Source: an uncultured Collinsella sp. (GTDB taxonomy: Bacteria; Actinomycetota; Coriobacteriia; Coriobacteriales; Coriobacteriaceae). Taken from it: a stretch of DNA of 56,686 nucleotides. The position numbers and the translations under genes are program-made. The notes beneath the pieces are model-generated. The model saw nothing but the letters and a program-made list of their open reading frames with translations, was not told where the DNA came from and made no database searches. Location of the stretch: NCBI GenBank assembly GCA_900545075.1, contig UQXT01000001.1, positions 1 through 56,686 of the forward strand. The letters are read 5' to 3'. Below, piece after piece: positions 1 through 8,468 of the stretch; position 1 is the first letter of the stretch, and the number at the start of each line of letters is the position of its first letter.

Positions 1-2
1 GG

Positions 3-1133
3 CTCAACCTAAACGGTGCGTGGTACTGGCTCGATCCCTCGACGCACGCCATGGCCACGGGCGTTCAAACTATCGGATCATGTGAATACATATTTAATAG
101 TACCGGCAAGATGATGGCTAATTGCTGGTCAAACGGTGATGGGTCTTGGATGTATCATTCGTCATCCAGCGGCGCAATTGACCTTAAAGGCATCATGACC
201 GATTCGGGAATCCAGCTGATTGACGACGACGGTAATGCCAGAACTGGTTGGATTGAGAGTCAGGGTGCTCGATATTATTGTTCTGCTAGTGGAGTAATTC
301 TGACTGGGTGGCAGCAAATTGCTGGGTCTTGGTATTACTTTAACCCGGATGGTCGAATGGCGACCGGCTGGCTTAACGATGGCAGCAACTGGTACTGGCT
401 GGATTCCGCTTCTGGCGCGATGAAAACGGGATGGCTTTCCCTTGGGGGCACATGGTATTACCTTGATGCCGCACGTGGGGGAGTAATGTTGAGCAACGGT
501 TGGTATTGGATCGGCTCTACTGACTACAAGTTCAGTTCATCCGGCGCAATGGTTGGCGCTTGGGTCGATGTCCCGTGCTATTTGCAGTACCCGGAACTTC
601 CTACTGGCTGTGAGTCGGTTGCCCTTACAAACTTGCTTAACTACTATGGTTTCGGTTTAGGTAAGACGATTATTGCGGATTATTACTTGCCCAAGGGAAG
701 CAACGGCAACTTTGTTACCGCCTTTGATGGCAACCCAAGGCGTAGCAGCGGGGGTCTCATGGGATGCGTCGCTCCTGCGATTACTATTGCTGGTAATAAC
801 TTTCTGCGCGCTGCGGGAAGTATCATGCAGGCAAAAGACGTTTCTTTCTCGTCAATTTCTTCCATTAAGAACAGACTGACCTGTGGACAACCTGTTGAGA
901 TGTGGAATACCGAATGGGGAAGTTGGCCAGGAGGCCGTTATGCTGCTCGTTGGTATAACGGGCATTCCTATGGTCTGTGGGGCGGTAATCATGCCGTAGT
1001 CCTTAAAGGCTATGATGACGAGCAGGGAATTGTCTATCTTTCGGATTCGATTAACGGCAATGTTACGCGAAATGCCCAGGTGTTCTTCGGCACGTGGCAA
1101 CAGATGGATAGCCAGGCTGTGGTAATTGAATAG
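3..1133 (+). CDS. Choline-binding-repeat protein with C39-like peptidase domain (5' partial)
   Basis: The reading frame is open from the left edge, so the gene begins outside the window; the ATG at 51 lies inside a repeat (WYWLDP is encoded just before it) and is not the start. The first ~180 residues are tandem aromatic repeats of the choline-binding type (GW...G.WYY....G.M.TGW), which in known proteins dock on phosphocholine of surface glycans. The last ~180 residues look like a C39-like cysteine peptidase: a Cys in LPTGCESVA, a His in GGNHAVVLKGYD and an Asp in YLSDS are in the order expected for the papain-like triad. It is probably secreted and wall-bound. Its substrate is unknown; a peptide or peptidoglycan cross-bridge is inference. 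It sits convergent to the choline genes and shares its architecture with the two proteins at 4077-8360. Confidence 0.8.
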   Translation, partial: LNLNGAWYWLDPSTHAMATGVQTIGSCEYIFNSTGKMMANCWSNGDGSWMYHSSSSGAIDLKGIMTDSGIQLIDDDGNARTGWIESQGARYYCSASGVILTGWQQIAGSWYYFNPDGRMATGWLNDGSNWYWLDSASGAMKTGWLSLGGTWYYLDAARGGVMLSNGWYWIGSTDYKFSSSGAMVGAWVDVPCYLQYPELPTGCESVALTNLLNYYGFGLGKTIIADYYLPKGSNGNFVTAFDGNPRRSSGGLMGCVAPAITIAGNNFLRAAGSIMQAKDVSFSSISSIKNRLTCGQPVEMWNTEWGSWPGGRYAARWYNGHSYGLWGGNHAVVLKGYDDEQGIVYLSDSINGNVTRNAQVFFGTWQQMDSQAVVIE

Positions 1134-1143
1134 CCATGATGCT

Positions 1144-1176
1144 AAAAGGGGAGAGCTCGTCGAGCTCTCCCCTTTT
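1144..1176. terminator. Bidirectional intrinsic terminator
   Basis: A perfect 15-bp inverted repeat with a 3-nt loop and A4/T4 tails lies between two convergent genes, so it can end transcription from both sides. Confidence 0.85.
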
Positions 1177-1194
1177 ACTATATTGTTAATCAAG

Positions 1195-2136
1195 CTACGC
1201 CGTCTTATTACGTCCAAATAGTTCGTCCCAGTTACTAGCTGCCAAAACTGTTCCGCATACAATTACAACGCAGCAGATTACGGATGCCATATCGGGAATT
1301 GTTCCAAGCAAGATCAGGCCAAAGACCACCGACCATGCCGAATAGGAGATATTCAGAGCCATCGCACGCGCTGCTCCGATTGCCGCAATCCCCTTGTAAT
1401 AGAACAGATAGGATGCAGTTCCTGCGAGTCCGGCGAGTGCAATAATCAATGTAGGCATGCTCGGGATGGCACCCAGCGTGAAATGCCATGCTCCGAAGAG
1501 GGGGAGTACAAGCACTCCATAAACAAGCGCACTTGTAGTTTCGCGGATTTGCAAAGCCGTTTCGTCATCAACGGCATCATCTTTCATTCCCCATGCGCAC
1601 AGCACCGCTTCGGATCCCCATCCGATAACAGCAAGCACCGCGCCGAGTAAGCCGAGGGGGGCATTTGCAATCTCGCTCGATCCGGCCGATAGATAGCCCA
1701 TCGTCATTACGCCGCAAAGAGCAACGAGAAGGGAAAGAATCTGTCCTTTGCCCATTTTCTCCTTCAGCAGCACGAAAGAAAGGAATGCTCCGACAGCGGG
1801 ATAGAAGGCGGATATAATTGCCGTGTAGGCTGCTCCGATATTATTAATCGCCAATACGTATCCGGTCATTCCGATAGGTCCACCGAGCAGTGCGCCGGCG
1901 ATGACGACCTTGCCCGAACGAGTTTTAAGTGCAGCGAGCGTGTCTTTTAATCTGCCTCGAACTCCCATGTACCCAAAGAGCCAGATCGCACAGAAGGCAT
2001 CATGGAGAAAAGATCCCGCAATGGAGGCACATGCAAGCGCTTCCGCCGATCCAATATAGGGCGCGAGCGCCAAACCGATTCCAAGTATTACTGTATCAAG
2101 GCCCCAAAGAAGACCGCTAAAAAAGCCGAATTGCAT
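1195..2136 (-). CDS. licB: LicB-like choline transporter (EamA/DMT family)
   Basis: A 313-residue protein with about ten hydrophobic segments and two EamA-like halves, the size and shape of drug/metabolite-superfamily permeases. Family alone does not give the substrate. Choline is inferred from position: its ATG lies 2 bp after the stop of the fused choline kinase/cytidylyltransferase, copying the licA-licB-licC linkage of Haemophilus and Streptococcus. It would act in the cytoplasmic membrane and import choline for activation to CDP-choline. Translation is probably coupled to the upstream gene. A generic metabolite exporter of the same superfamily is the main alternative. Confidence 0.75.
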   Translation of the reverse strand: MQFGFFSGLLWGLDTVILGIGLALAPYIGSAEALACASIAGSFLHDAFCAIWLFGYMGVRGRLKDTLAALKTRSGKVVIAGALLGGPIGMTGYVLAINNIGAAYTAIISAFYPAVGAFLSFVLLKEKMGKGQILSLLVALCGVMTMGYLSAGSSEIANAPLGLLGAVLAVIGWGSEAVLCAWGMKDDAVDDETALQIRETTSALVYGVLVLPLFGAWHFTLGAIPSMPTLIIALAGLAGTASYLFYYKGIAAIGAARAMALNISYSAWSVVFGLILLGTIPDMASVICCVVIVCGTVLAASNWDELFGRNKTA

Positions 2137-2138
2137 CG

Positions 2139-3911
2139 TTACTCACCTTTTCGATAGATCTCCAGTGCCTTTTTAAGGTATTTGGCACTGTAATTGAAGT
2201 AGATATAGAGCCATTCGCCTACGAAGTCGCCTTCGGCTTCTTTCAGAAGAGACCAGAGGTACCAGCACCATCCTGCAAGGGCAATGTGCGCATAGTTATG
2301 TGCAACTTCGTTGTTTGTTGCCTTGCGCCCAAAATATGCATCAAGCGCGCGGTCGACTTCATCTTCGGAAAGCTCGCAGCAGACACTGCACGTTCCAAAA
2401 TCGTTTGCATAATCGCTCATGCCAGCATATTCCCAGTCAATGAGATAGTACTTGTCGTTTTCATCGATAAGGAAATTGAGGTAAAAGAAGTCATTGTGAC
2501 AAAGGCATTTTGGCGCATTGTCGGCCTGGACAAAGTGCTCCAATTCATCGATTTCGGCGGCCATTTCCCTGTAGCCTGGAATGTCGATAGGGCCTTTTTC
2601 CAGAAGAAGTGATTCGTAGCGCTTCGCTTCGAGGTAGAAGTCAAATTCGGTTTCGACATTTGCACCGCTCTCGTGAAGCGAACGACACATCTGCATCATT
2701 CGATTCATTTGGGCATCATCATGCGGATCAGGCTGCTTTGCGTTGGGTACAAACTTCGAAATTTTCCAACCGCGCTTTGGGTCCTCATGAATGAACGTGT
2801 CGTCAAGGCCGAGTTCCTTGGCCTTTTTAAGTGCGGCTACTTCTCCATTTCTGTTAATAAGCAGTTCGGTCCCGACTCCCGGATGGCGGTAAACGTACTC
2901 TCCGTCATTGGTTCTAAAGTGGCACGATAGATTCGTAAGACCTTGTTTAAGGGGATAAACGTCGTGAATCTCTGATTTGGAGCAGCCGAGCACTTGCTCG
3001 ATGTTATCGAAAATATCGGAGTCAACGTTTTCGATAAAATGCGGATCAAAGGCACGCAGTTCATCAAGAGAATCGAATTCATTGATCTCGCCCTCAGGAT
3101 ACTTTTTGATCACCATATCGAGCTCCTTGATGTGCTCGATATATAGATCTTCCCAAAGCTTGTCCGTTGTTTCGGGCTTGTTATATTCCGTTTCGAGAAT
3201 CTGCTTAAATGCAAGCGAGAAGGCTTTATCAAAGTAGACATGTCCGAGCATATACCAAGCATCGGAACCGCCAATCGTAACATTGGTGATTCTGTCCATT
3301 GCTCCGGTTTGAATGCACCATTCTTTGGTGGCGCCTTCAGCATATTGAGCAGAATAAAATGCTTTCCAAACGTATGCTTCAAACGGATTGTTTAGAAGGT
3401 AATCATCGCTTGAACAAATATAGGTGTTGCCAAGCCGCTCTTTTACGCACATAAGCGATGCGTGGTTATTTTTGGATGCATATTCGTTGTTGACGACAAT
3501 CGAAACGCCGAACTTGCTTTCGAGATAGAAGAAATACTCTTTTTTATAGCCGACAACGACGGTGATATTGCTGATACCTGCGTCTTGCAGCTGCCTAATC
3601 TGACGTTCGATGAGAATCTCACCACGTACCTTTAAAAGGCCTTTGGGCTTTTCATACGAAATGGGAGCAAAGCGGCTCGAAAGCCCCGCAGCCAATATCA
3701 CTGCGTTTTCAACCTTATAGGGGTGAAGTGCTTCGTAACCGTTGTCGGTTAGGCTGTCCGATTCGAGAAGGCCTTCATTCGTAAGCTCTTTATTTGCTGC
3801 GTTTACCGATCCAAGTGAGAGGCCAGTGCGCTCGGCAACTTCTCGCTGGCTGGCATATGGGTTCTTTAGGTATTCGTACAGAACAGTAAAGTTACGCTTG
3901 GTCAGTTCCAC
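2139..3911 (-). CDS. licC/licA: HTH / phosphocholine cytidylyltransferase / choline kinase fusion (LicC-LicA)
   Basis: The GTG at 3911 is chosen because GGAGG lies 6 nt upstream; the open frame runs further up but has no ribosome site there. The 590-residue product has three parts. Residues 1-60 form a winged helix-turn-helix (REVAERTGLSLGSVNAANKEL). Residues ~68-300 are a nucleotidyltransferase with the signature LAAGLSSRFAP and a following EKPKGLL, as in LicC. Residues ~320-590 are a choline/aminoglycoside kinase fold with CHNDFFYLNFL and IDWEY, the catalytic and metal-binding motifs of LicA. One polypeptide would phosphorylate choline and convert phosphocholine to CDP-choline in the cytoplasm. 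The HTH may let it regulate its own promoter, which carries a palindrome. The licB-like gene follows directly. Confidence 0.88.
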   Translation of the reverse strand: MELTKRNFTVLYEYLKNPYASQREVAERTGLSLGSVNAANKELTNEGLLESDSLTDNGYEALHPYKVENAVILAAGLSSRFAPISYEKPKGLLKVRGEILIERQIRQLQDAGISNITVVVGYKKEYFFYLESKFGVSIVVNNEYASKNNHASLMCVKERLGNTYICSSDDYLLNNPFEAYVWKAFYSAQYAEGATKEWCIQTGAMDRITNVTIGGSDAWYMLGHVYFDKAFSLAFKQILETEYNKPETTDKLWEDLYIEHIKELDMVIKKYPEGEINEFDSLDELRAFDPHFIENVDSDIFDNIEQVLGCSKSEIHDVYPLKQGLTNLSCHFRTNDGEYVYRHPGVGTELLINRNGEVAALKKAKELGLDDTFIHEDPKRGWKISKFVPNAKQPDPHDDAQMNRMMQMCRSLHESGANVETEFDFYLEAKRYESLLLEKGPIDIPGYREMAAEIDELEHFVQADNAPKCLCHNDFFYLNFLIDENDKYYLIDWEYAGMSDYANDFGTCSVCCELSEDEVDRALDAYFGRKATNNEVAHNYAHIALAGWCWYLWSLLKEAEGDFVGEWLYIYFNYSAKYLKKALEIYRKGE

Positions 3912-3948
3912 TGCAGGCCTCCAATTAAGATGTTCATTGCTTAGGGAA

Positions 3949-3977
3949 AGAATAGAATGATTGAACGTTATGTTCAA
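3949..3977 (-). promoter_or_regulatory. Promoter of the licCA-licB operon
   Basis: On the minus strand TTGAAC (3977-3972) and TATTCT (3954-3949) are 17 bp apart, giving a leader of about 30 nt before the GTG at 3911. The -35 box is one arm of a perfect palindrome. Confidence 0.6.
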
Positions 3978-3978
3978 T
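3960..3978. promoter_or_regulatory. Candidate operator palindrome between divergent genes
   Basis: ATTGAAC-GTTAT-GTTCAAT is a perfect 7-bp inverted repeat with a 5-bp spacer. Each arm contains the -35 hexamer (TTGAAC) of one of the two divergent promoters, so a dimeric protein bound here would block both. The HTH domain of the LicC-LicA fusion is an obvious but untested candidate ligand. Confidence 0.55.
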
Positions 3979-3988
3979 TTAATATATT
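3961..3988 (+). promoter_or_regulatory. Promoter of the choline-binding hydrolase genes
   Basis: TTGAAC (3961-3966) and TATATT (3983-3988) are 16 bp apart, about 90 nt before the ATG at 4077. The -35 is the left arm of the shared palindrome. Confidence 0.55.
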
Positions 3989-4076
3989 TATCTACATAGA
4001 CTGAACAGACAGTAACGAAAATCAATCCTGGAATGTGGATTAAAATAAATAAATGAGATATCTGGGAGGGTCGCTT

Positions 4077-6248
4077 ATGTATCGATTCGAAAAGAAGGCC
4101 ACGCTTGTTTGTGCTGCTGCGTCATTAATCACTGCTTGCTGCTTGCCCCTGAGTGCGAATGTCGCGTTTGCACAGGATTCCGTTGAGGCTCAGAGTATTG
4201 AGTCAAAAGCGGATTTTTCTTCTGTGGTTTCCGATGATTTGCAACCTGATAATTCTTCCGTCATAAAAGATGGCTGGCAACGAGACGAGTCGTCTGGAGT
4301 TTGGTATTACGGAAAAAACGGTAAACACCAAACTGGCTGGCCGCAAAGCGGGGGCTATTGGTATTGGCTTGATCCAGCCAATGATGGTGCAATGCAGACA
4401 GGTTATTTCAATGTGACCGATGCTGGCGGATCGACTGCTTCGTTTTATGCGAATGACGGCAATGCCGCAACGCCTTTTGGCGCGCTATATCAGAACTGCT
4501 GGCTACGTAACTCAGATGGAAATTGGTTTTATGCCAATGCTGGAGGCGATTTAGCTGCTGGTTGGTTTTATCAAGACGGCACATGGTATTACCTGGATCC
4601 TGCCACCCATATAATGCAGGTTGGTTTTGTCGACCTCGGGAGCGGGAAATACTATTTAGATGCCACTGGTGCTATGAAAACCGGCTGGATTCTCGTTGAC
4701 GGGAATTGGTACTGGGCTTATTCATCGGGTGCTCTTGCTTCGTCATGGCAAACGATAGGTGGGGCTCGCTATTATTTTGACCCACAGACGTTCATCATGT
4801 TTAAGGGTCGTCAAAAGATTGATGGAAGAACCTACATTTTTGGTGACTATGGCCTCGCAAATGGATGGTACAAAGACGGAGCAGATTGGTATTACTGCTC
4901 TAACGGTATTGCGGCCACTGGCTGGAAACTCGTTAACGGCGCTTGGTATTATCTCGACCCAGCCTCCGATGGTAAGATGTCCCTTGGGTATTTAGACCTT
5001 GGCAATGCAGCATATTATTTGAACCCCAATGGGGTTATGGCTGTTGGCTGGGCTCAGTCCGAGAACGGCTGGTATCTAGCCTCTCAATCTGGTGCGCTTA
5101 TTTCTGACTGGTATAAAGAAGGCGCTAGCTGGTATTACCTGGACCCTGTTAGCCATCTAATGAAAACGGGCTTATTTGAGGTGAGCGGCAACGATTGTTT
5201 TGCAAACCAGAGCGGTAGGCTCGTGGTTTCAAGCTGGGTTACCGTTAATGATGGCGTTGAAAGATATGCCGATGATAATGGATATCTTTGCAAGGATGTG
5301 ATTCGCGAAAACGGCGCTATTCTAAAAACCGCTGGAGCTGATGGTTGGCAGGTTGCGTCCGGCTGGGTTAATGTCGCAAATCTAAGGTTTTACGCTGAGC
5401 CCGGAACGGGTGCCATTCATCTTGGATGGCTGCAGATTGACGGCGATTGGTATTGCCTTGATGCCAATTCTGGCGTGATGAAGACCGGATGGGTTTTTAC
5501 TGGTGGTTCATGGTATTACCTAAACGCTGACGGAAAAATGGCAACTGGTTGGAAATGCCTGAATGGAACATGGTATTACCTTGAGTCCAATGGAAGCATG
5601 CATGTTGGCTGGCTTAAAGATTCGGGTAAGTGGTATTGGTTAGACGGCAGCGGCGCTATGGCAACGGGCGCAAGGACCATCGACGGTGTTCGCCGAATTT
5701 TCTGGAGCGATGGCCAGTGCGACAAAGTTGGCTGGCAAAATCCATCCCAGTATCCTCAGGTCAGTTCTTGGACTGTTCAGCTGCCTAGCTATTGCACCGG
5801 ATACTTTACCTATGTGACCCCTTCTCGCATTTCTGTCGAAGCAACGCGGGAAGATTGCGTGAACGCCTTTATCCAGCGCGCCTATGAGTATATCGGTACG
5901 CAATATATTGAGCCTTGGTCTACCGCTCCCGGTGGAGCTGTTGATTGCTCTGGTTTTGTCTTGCAGTGCCTTTATGCTACTGGCATGGATATGGGTGTTT
6001 ACAACCCTTATAACCATCGCTGGGATCCAAGCCAAACCTACAATTCCATGAATTGGTATCGAAGCAATATCTTTATGCCCGTGAGCACGAGCTCGATTCA
6101 ACGCGGCGATGTGATTTATTACCGCGGTCATATTGCAATTGCACTTGGCGGCGGCTTGATGATTGATTCCTGGCCTCATCAAGGTGTCGGAATTCATCCT
6201 ATTAGCGCAAGGGGAAATGTAATCGGCGCAGCTCGTCCGTTTATTTAA
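4077..6248 (+). CDS. Secreted choline-binding-repeat protein with NlpC/P60 peptidase
   Basis: The ATG at 4077 is preferred over that at 4053 because GGGAGGG ends 6 nt before it and the protein then starts with a clean signal peptide (MYRFEKK, hydrophobic stretch, cleavage near ANVAFA-Q). Of 723 residues, about 60-560 are many tandem choline-binding-type repeats rich in WYY and LDP. The C-terminal ~130 residues are NlpC/P60: Cys624 in VDCSGFV and His685 in GHIAIALG. Such domains cut peptide stems of peptidoglycan (gamma-D-Glu-diamino acid bonds in known members). The repeats would tether it to phosphocholine on the surface. It diverges from the choline activation genes and probably forms a two-gene operon with the next gene (42-bp gap). 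Confidence 0.88.
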   Translation: MYRFEKKATLVCAAASLITACCLPLSANVAFAQDSVEAQSIESKADFSSVVSDDLQPDNSSVIKDGWQRDESSGVWYYGKNGKHQTGWPQSGGYWYWLDPANDGAMQTGYFNVTDAGGSTASFYANDGNAATPFGALYQNCWLRNSDGNWFYANAGGDLAAGWFYQDGTWYYLDPATHIMQVGFVDLGSGKYYLDATGAMKTGWILVDGNWYWAYSSGALASSWQTIGGARYYFDPQTFIMFKGRQKIDGRTYIFGDYGLANGWYKDGADWYYCSNGIAATGWKLVNGAWYYLDPASDGKMSLGYLDLGNAAYYLNPNGVMAVGWAQSENGWYLASQSGALISDWYKEGASWYYLDPVSHLMKTGLFEVSGNDCFANQSGRLVVSSWVTVNDGVERYADDNGYLCKDVIRENGAILKTAGADGWQVASGWVNVANLRFYAEPGTGAIHLGWLQIDGDWYCLDANSGVMKTGWVFTGGSWYYLNADGKMATGWKCLNGTWYYLESNGSMHVGWLKDSGKWYWLDGSGAMATGARTIDGVRRIFWSDGQCDKVGWQNPSQYPQVSSWTVQLPSYCTGYFTYVTPSRISVEATREDCVNAFIQRAYEYIGTQYIEPWSTAPGGAVDCSGFVLQCLYATGMDMGVYNPYNHRWDPSQTYNSMNWYRSNIFMPVSTSSIQRGDVIYYRGHIAIALGGGLMIDSWPHQGVGIHPISARGNVIGAARPFI

Positions 6249-6290
6249 TAGATTCCCTGCAAGACAGTCGGTACCGGTTGGGGGCTTGAA

Positions 6291-8360
6291 ATGAATGCTC
6301 GGATTGATCATCGAATTTGCTGGCGAGTAATTGGCTTGATGCTATTTTCCGCCTTACTTTCAGTTACAGCCCCCGCATTTTCTTGCACTGCTTATGCCGT
6401 GGAAGAGGGGGCGGATAACGGTGTCGTAGAGCGTGACTCGACAGGAGGGCCGGGAGCATTGGTCGGTGGCGGTTGCTCTCAAGACTCCAGCGATTGTGCC
6501 GGCAAAACAACGGAAGATTCGAGCCTACAGGTTGTCGAAAGCCATGACCCGTCGACTACAGAACAACTATCTGGATGGCAATGGAACGGTTTGTCCTGGT
6601 ATTACTATCTAGATGGCTGTCGTTTGACCGGAATTCAGAATATTGACGACTTGCTGTACTACTTGGACCCCGCTCGTGACGGCGCAATGAGCTGCGGCTG
6701 GATTTTTACTGAAAATAAGTGGTATTACGCGGGTCCGTCAGGCGCTTTGGCAAGTGGCTGGCAGTTTATTGGAGACCAATGGTACTGGTTTGACTCCCTT
6801 AACAGCTGTTCTATGGCTACTGGTCGACGTGTTATTGATGGGCACCCTTATCTTCTTGGAACCTATGGACTGATTAATGGATGGTACCTTGATAACGGTT
6901 TATGGTATTGGGGTAGCAATGGTGAAGTCTTAACCGGCTGGCTTCAAACTGGCAATAACTGGTATTGGCTTGATCCCGCCAATGATGGTGTTATGTCTAG
7001 AGGAATCGTTTCTGTCGGTTCGTCTCGTTACTATTTATCGGATTCCGGCGCAATGGCTGTTGGTTGGGCGTTTGATGGGACGGACTGGTATTACGCTGAC
7101 GGTTCCGGCGCACTTGCATCGGGCTGGCGTTTGGTGAATGGCGTTTGGTATTGGCTCGATGTCGCAAATGACAATAGAATGGCTACCGGCTTTTATGTCA
7201 TCGGATCCAACCGGTATCATTTTTCTTCAACGGGAGCGTTGTCACTTGGCTGGTTTATGAGCGATGGAGACTGGTATTACGCTGAGCCTTCTCAAGCGTC
7301 GGGCATTATAAAGACTGAATGGCTGAAGGACGGTGGTCAATACTATTATCTCGATCCTGCCGCCGACGGTAAAATGCTTCTTGGTCATTTTTCTGTAAAT
7401 GGGAAAAGCTATTATGCAAAAGCTTCAGGCGCTGTTGCTTGTCGTGAATGGGTAGATGTCCAGGACTCGGTTCAGGATGAGCCATCTAAGGCTTTTGCTG
7501 GTTCTGATTGCTCATTGTGTGGAGCATTGCGTAATGGAAAACTGTTTACATCAAACGGCGATGGCGAATTGGCCGAAGCTCACGGGTTTGTGATGCTTGG
7601 AGGCTGTAAGTTCTATGCTGATTCAACCGATGGCTCCCCCTGCGCTGGATGGAAGAACGTTAACGGAAAATGGTACTTTTTTGATGAGACCGCTGGCTAT
7701 GCACGATCTGGCTGGCTGTACAAGGATGGCTCCTGGTTCTATTTAGATCCGTCCACTTATGCTATGAAAACCGGTTGGGTTGCCGTTAACGGATCTTGGT
7801 ATTACTTGAATTCGTCTGGTTATATGCAGACAGGATGGCTCAATCTGGGCGTCACCTGGTATTGGCTTGATGCTAGTGGAGCTATGGCTACTGGCTGGCG
7901 CGTTGTGGACGGATCCTGGAATTTCTTTATGGCTAACGGCGCGTGGGTGTCAGACTATATGGATGCTAAGGCTCAAAGTTATTCAAGCAATACAAATTGG
8001 CTGATACTTGTCGATACGTCACGTTGCGTTACGAGTATTTACACTGGATCCTGGAATAACTGGTCCTTAAACCGTCGATATGTATGTTCGACGGGAAAAG
8101 CTAGCACGCCTACGGTGATAGGGGAGTATCAAGTCTACGGTAAGGGATACTCCTTTGGGCATGGATATACTTGCTATTACTACACGCAGTTCTATGGTGA
8201 TTACTTATTCCATTCCTCACCCTACTACGTCAACAGCAACCGCGTGATGGATCCCACGATGGGCGTTCCATCCTCTGCTGGATGCGTACGCCTTGAGATT
8301 CAGAATGCAAAATGGATTTACGATAACATTCCTTATGGAACAAAGGTTGTTACTTATTGA
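6291..8360 (+). CDS. Secreted choline-binding-repeat protein with L,D-transpeptidase (YkuD) domain
   Basis: The 689-residue protein starts with a plausible signal peptide (ICWRVIGLMLFSALLSV, cleavage after AYA). A low-complexity stretch is followed by choline-binding-type repeats to about residue 560. The last ~120 residues match YkuD L,D-transpeptidases: His641 in HSSP and the nucleophile Cys665 in SSAGCVRLE. These enzymes make 3-3 peptidoglycan cross-links or attach proteins to the wall. Fusion of this catalytic domain with choline-binding repeats is unusual to my knowledge; the pneumococcal choline-binding enzymes I know are hydrolases. The ribosome site is weak (GGGGG about 7 nt upstream). 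Confidence 0.87.
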   Translation: MNARIDHRICWRVIGLMLFSALLSVTAPAFSCTAYAVEEGADNGVVERDSTGGPGALVGGGCSQDSSDCAGKTTEDSSLQVVESHDPSTTEQLSGWQWNGLSWYYYLDGCRLTGIQNIDDLLYYLDPARDGAMSCGWIFTENKWYYAGPSGALASGWQFIGDQWYWFDSLNSCSMATGRRVIDGHPYLLGTYGLINGWYLDNGLWYWGSNGEVLTGWLQTGNNWYWLDPANDGVMSRGIVSVGSSRYYLSDSGAMAVGWAFDGTDWYYADGSGALASGWRLVNGVWYWLDVANDNRMATGFYVIGSNRYHFSSTGALSLGWFMSDGDWYYAEPSQASGIIKTEWLKDGGQYYYLDPAADGKMLLGHFSVNGKSYYAKASGAVACREWVDVQDSVQDEPSKAFAGSDCSLCGALRNGKLFTSNGDGELAEAHGFVMLGGCKFYADSTDGSPCAGWKNVNGKWYFFDETAGYARSGWLYKDGSWFYLDPSTYAMKTGWVAVNGSWYYLNSSGYMQTGWLNLGVTWYWLDASGAMATGWRVVDGSWNFFMANGAWVSDYMDAKAQSYSSNTNWLILVDTSRCVTSIYTGSWNNWSLNRRYVCSTGKASTPTVIGEYQVYGKGYSFGHGYTCYYYTQFYGDYLFHSSPYYVNSNRVMDPTMGVPSSAGCVRLEIQNAKWIYDNIPYGTKVVTY

Positions 8361-8394
8361 TATTAGGCACTCGTTTTAAGAGACAGGGATAAAT

Positions 8395-8420
8395 ACTCTA
8401 TTTTTAAAAGAGTTTCTTTT
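8395..8420 (+). terminator. Possible intrinsic terminator
   Basis: ACTC/GAGT and TTTT/AAAA arms with a small bulge form a short stem followed by TTCTTTT, downstream of the L,D-transpeptidase gene and before the glycan cluster. The stem is AT-rich and weak. Confidence 0.4.
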
Positions 8421-8468
8421 AACTGAGGGTGCTTTGATAATCTTTAAGCAATGAATTTGGGAGGATTT

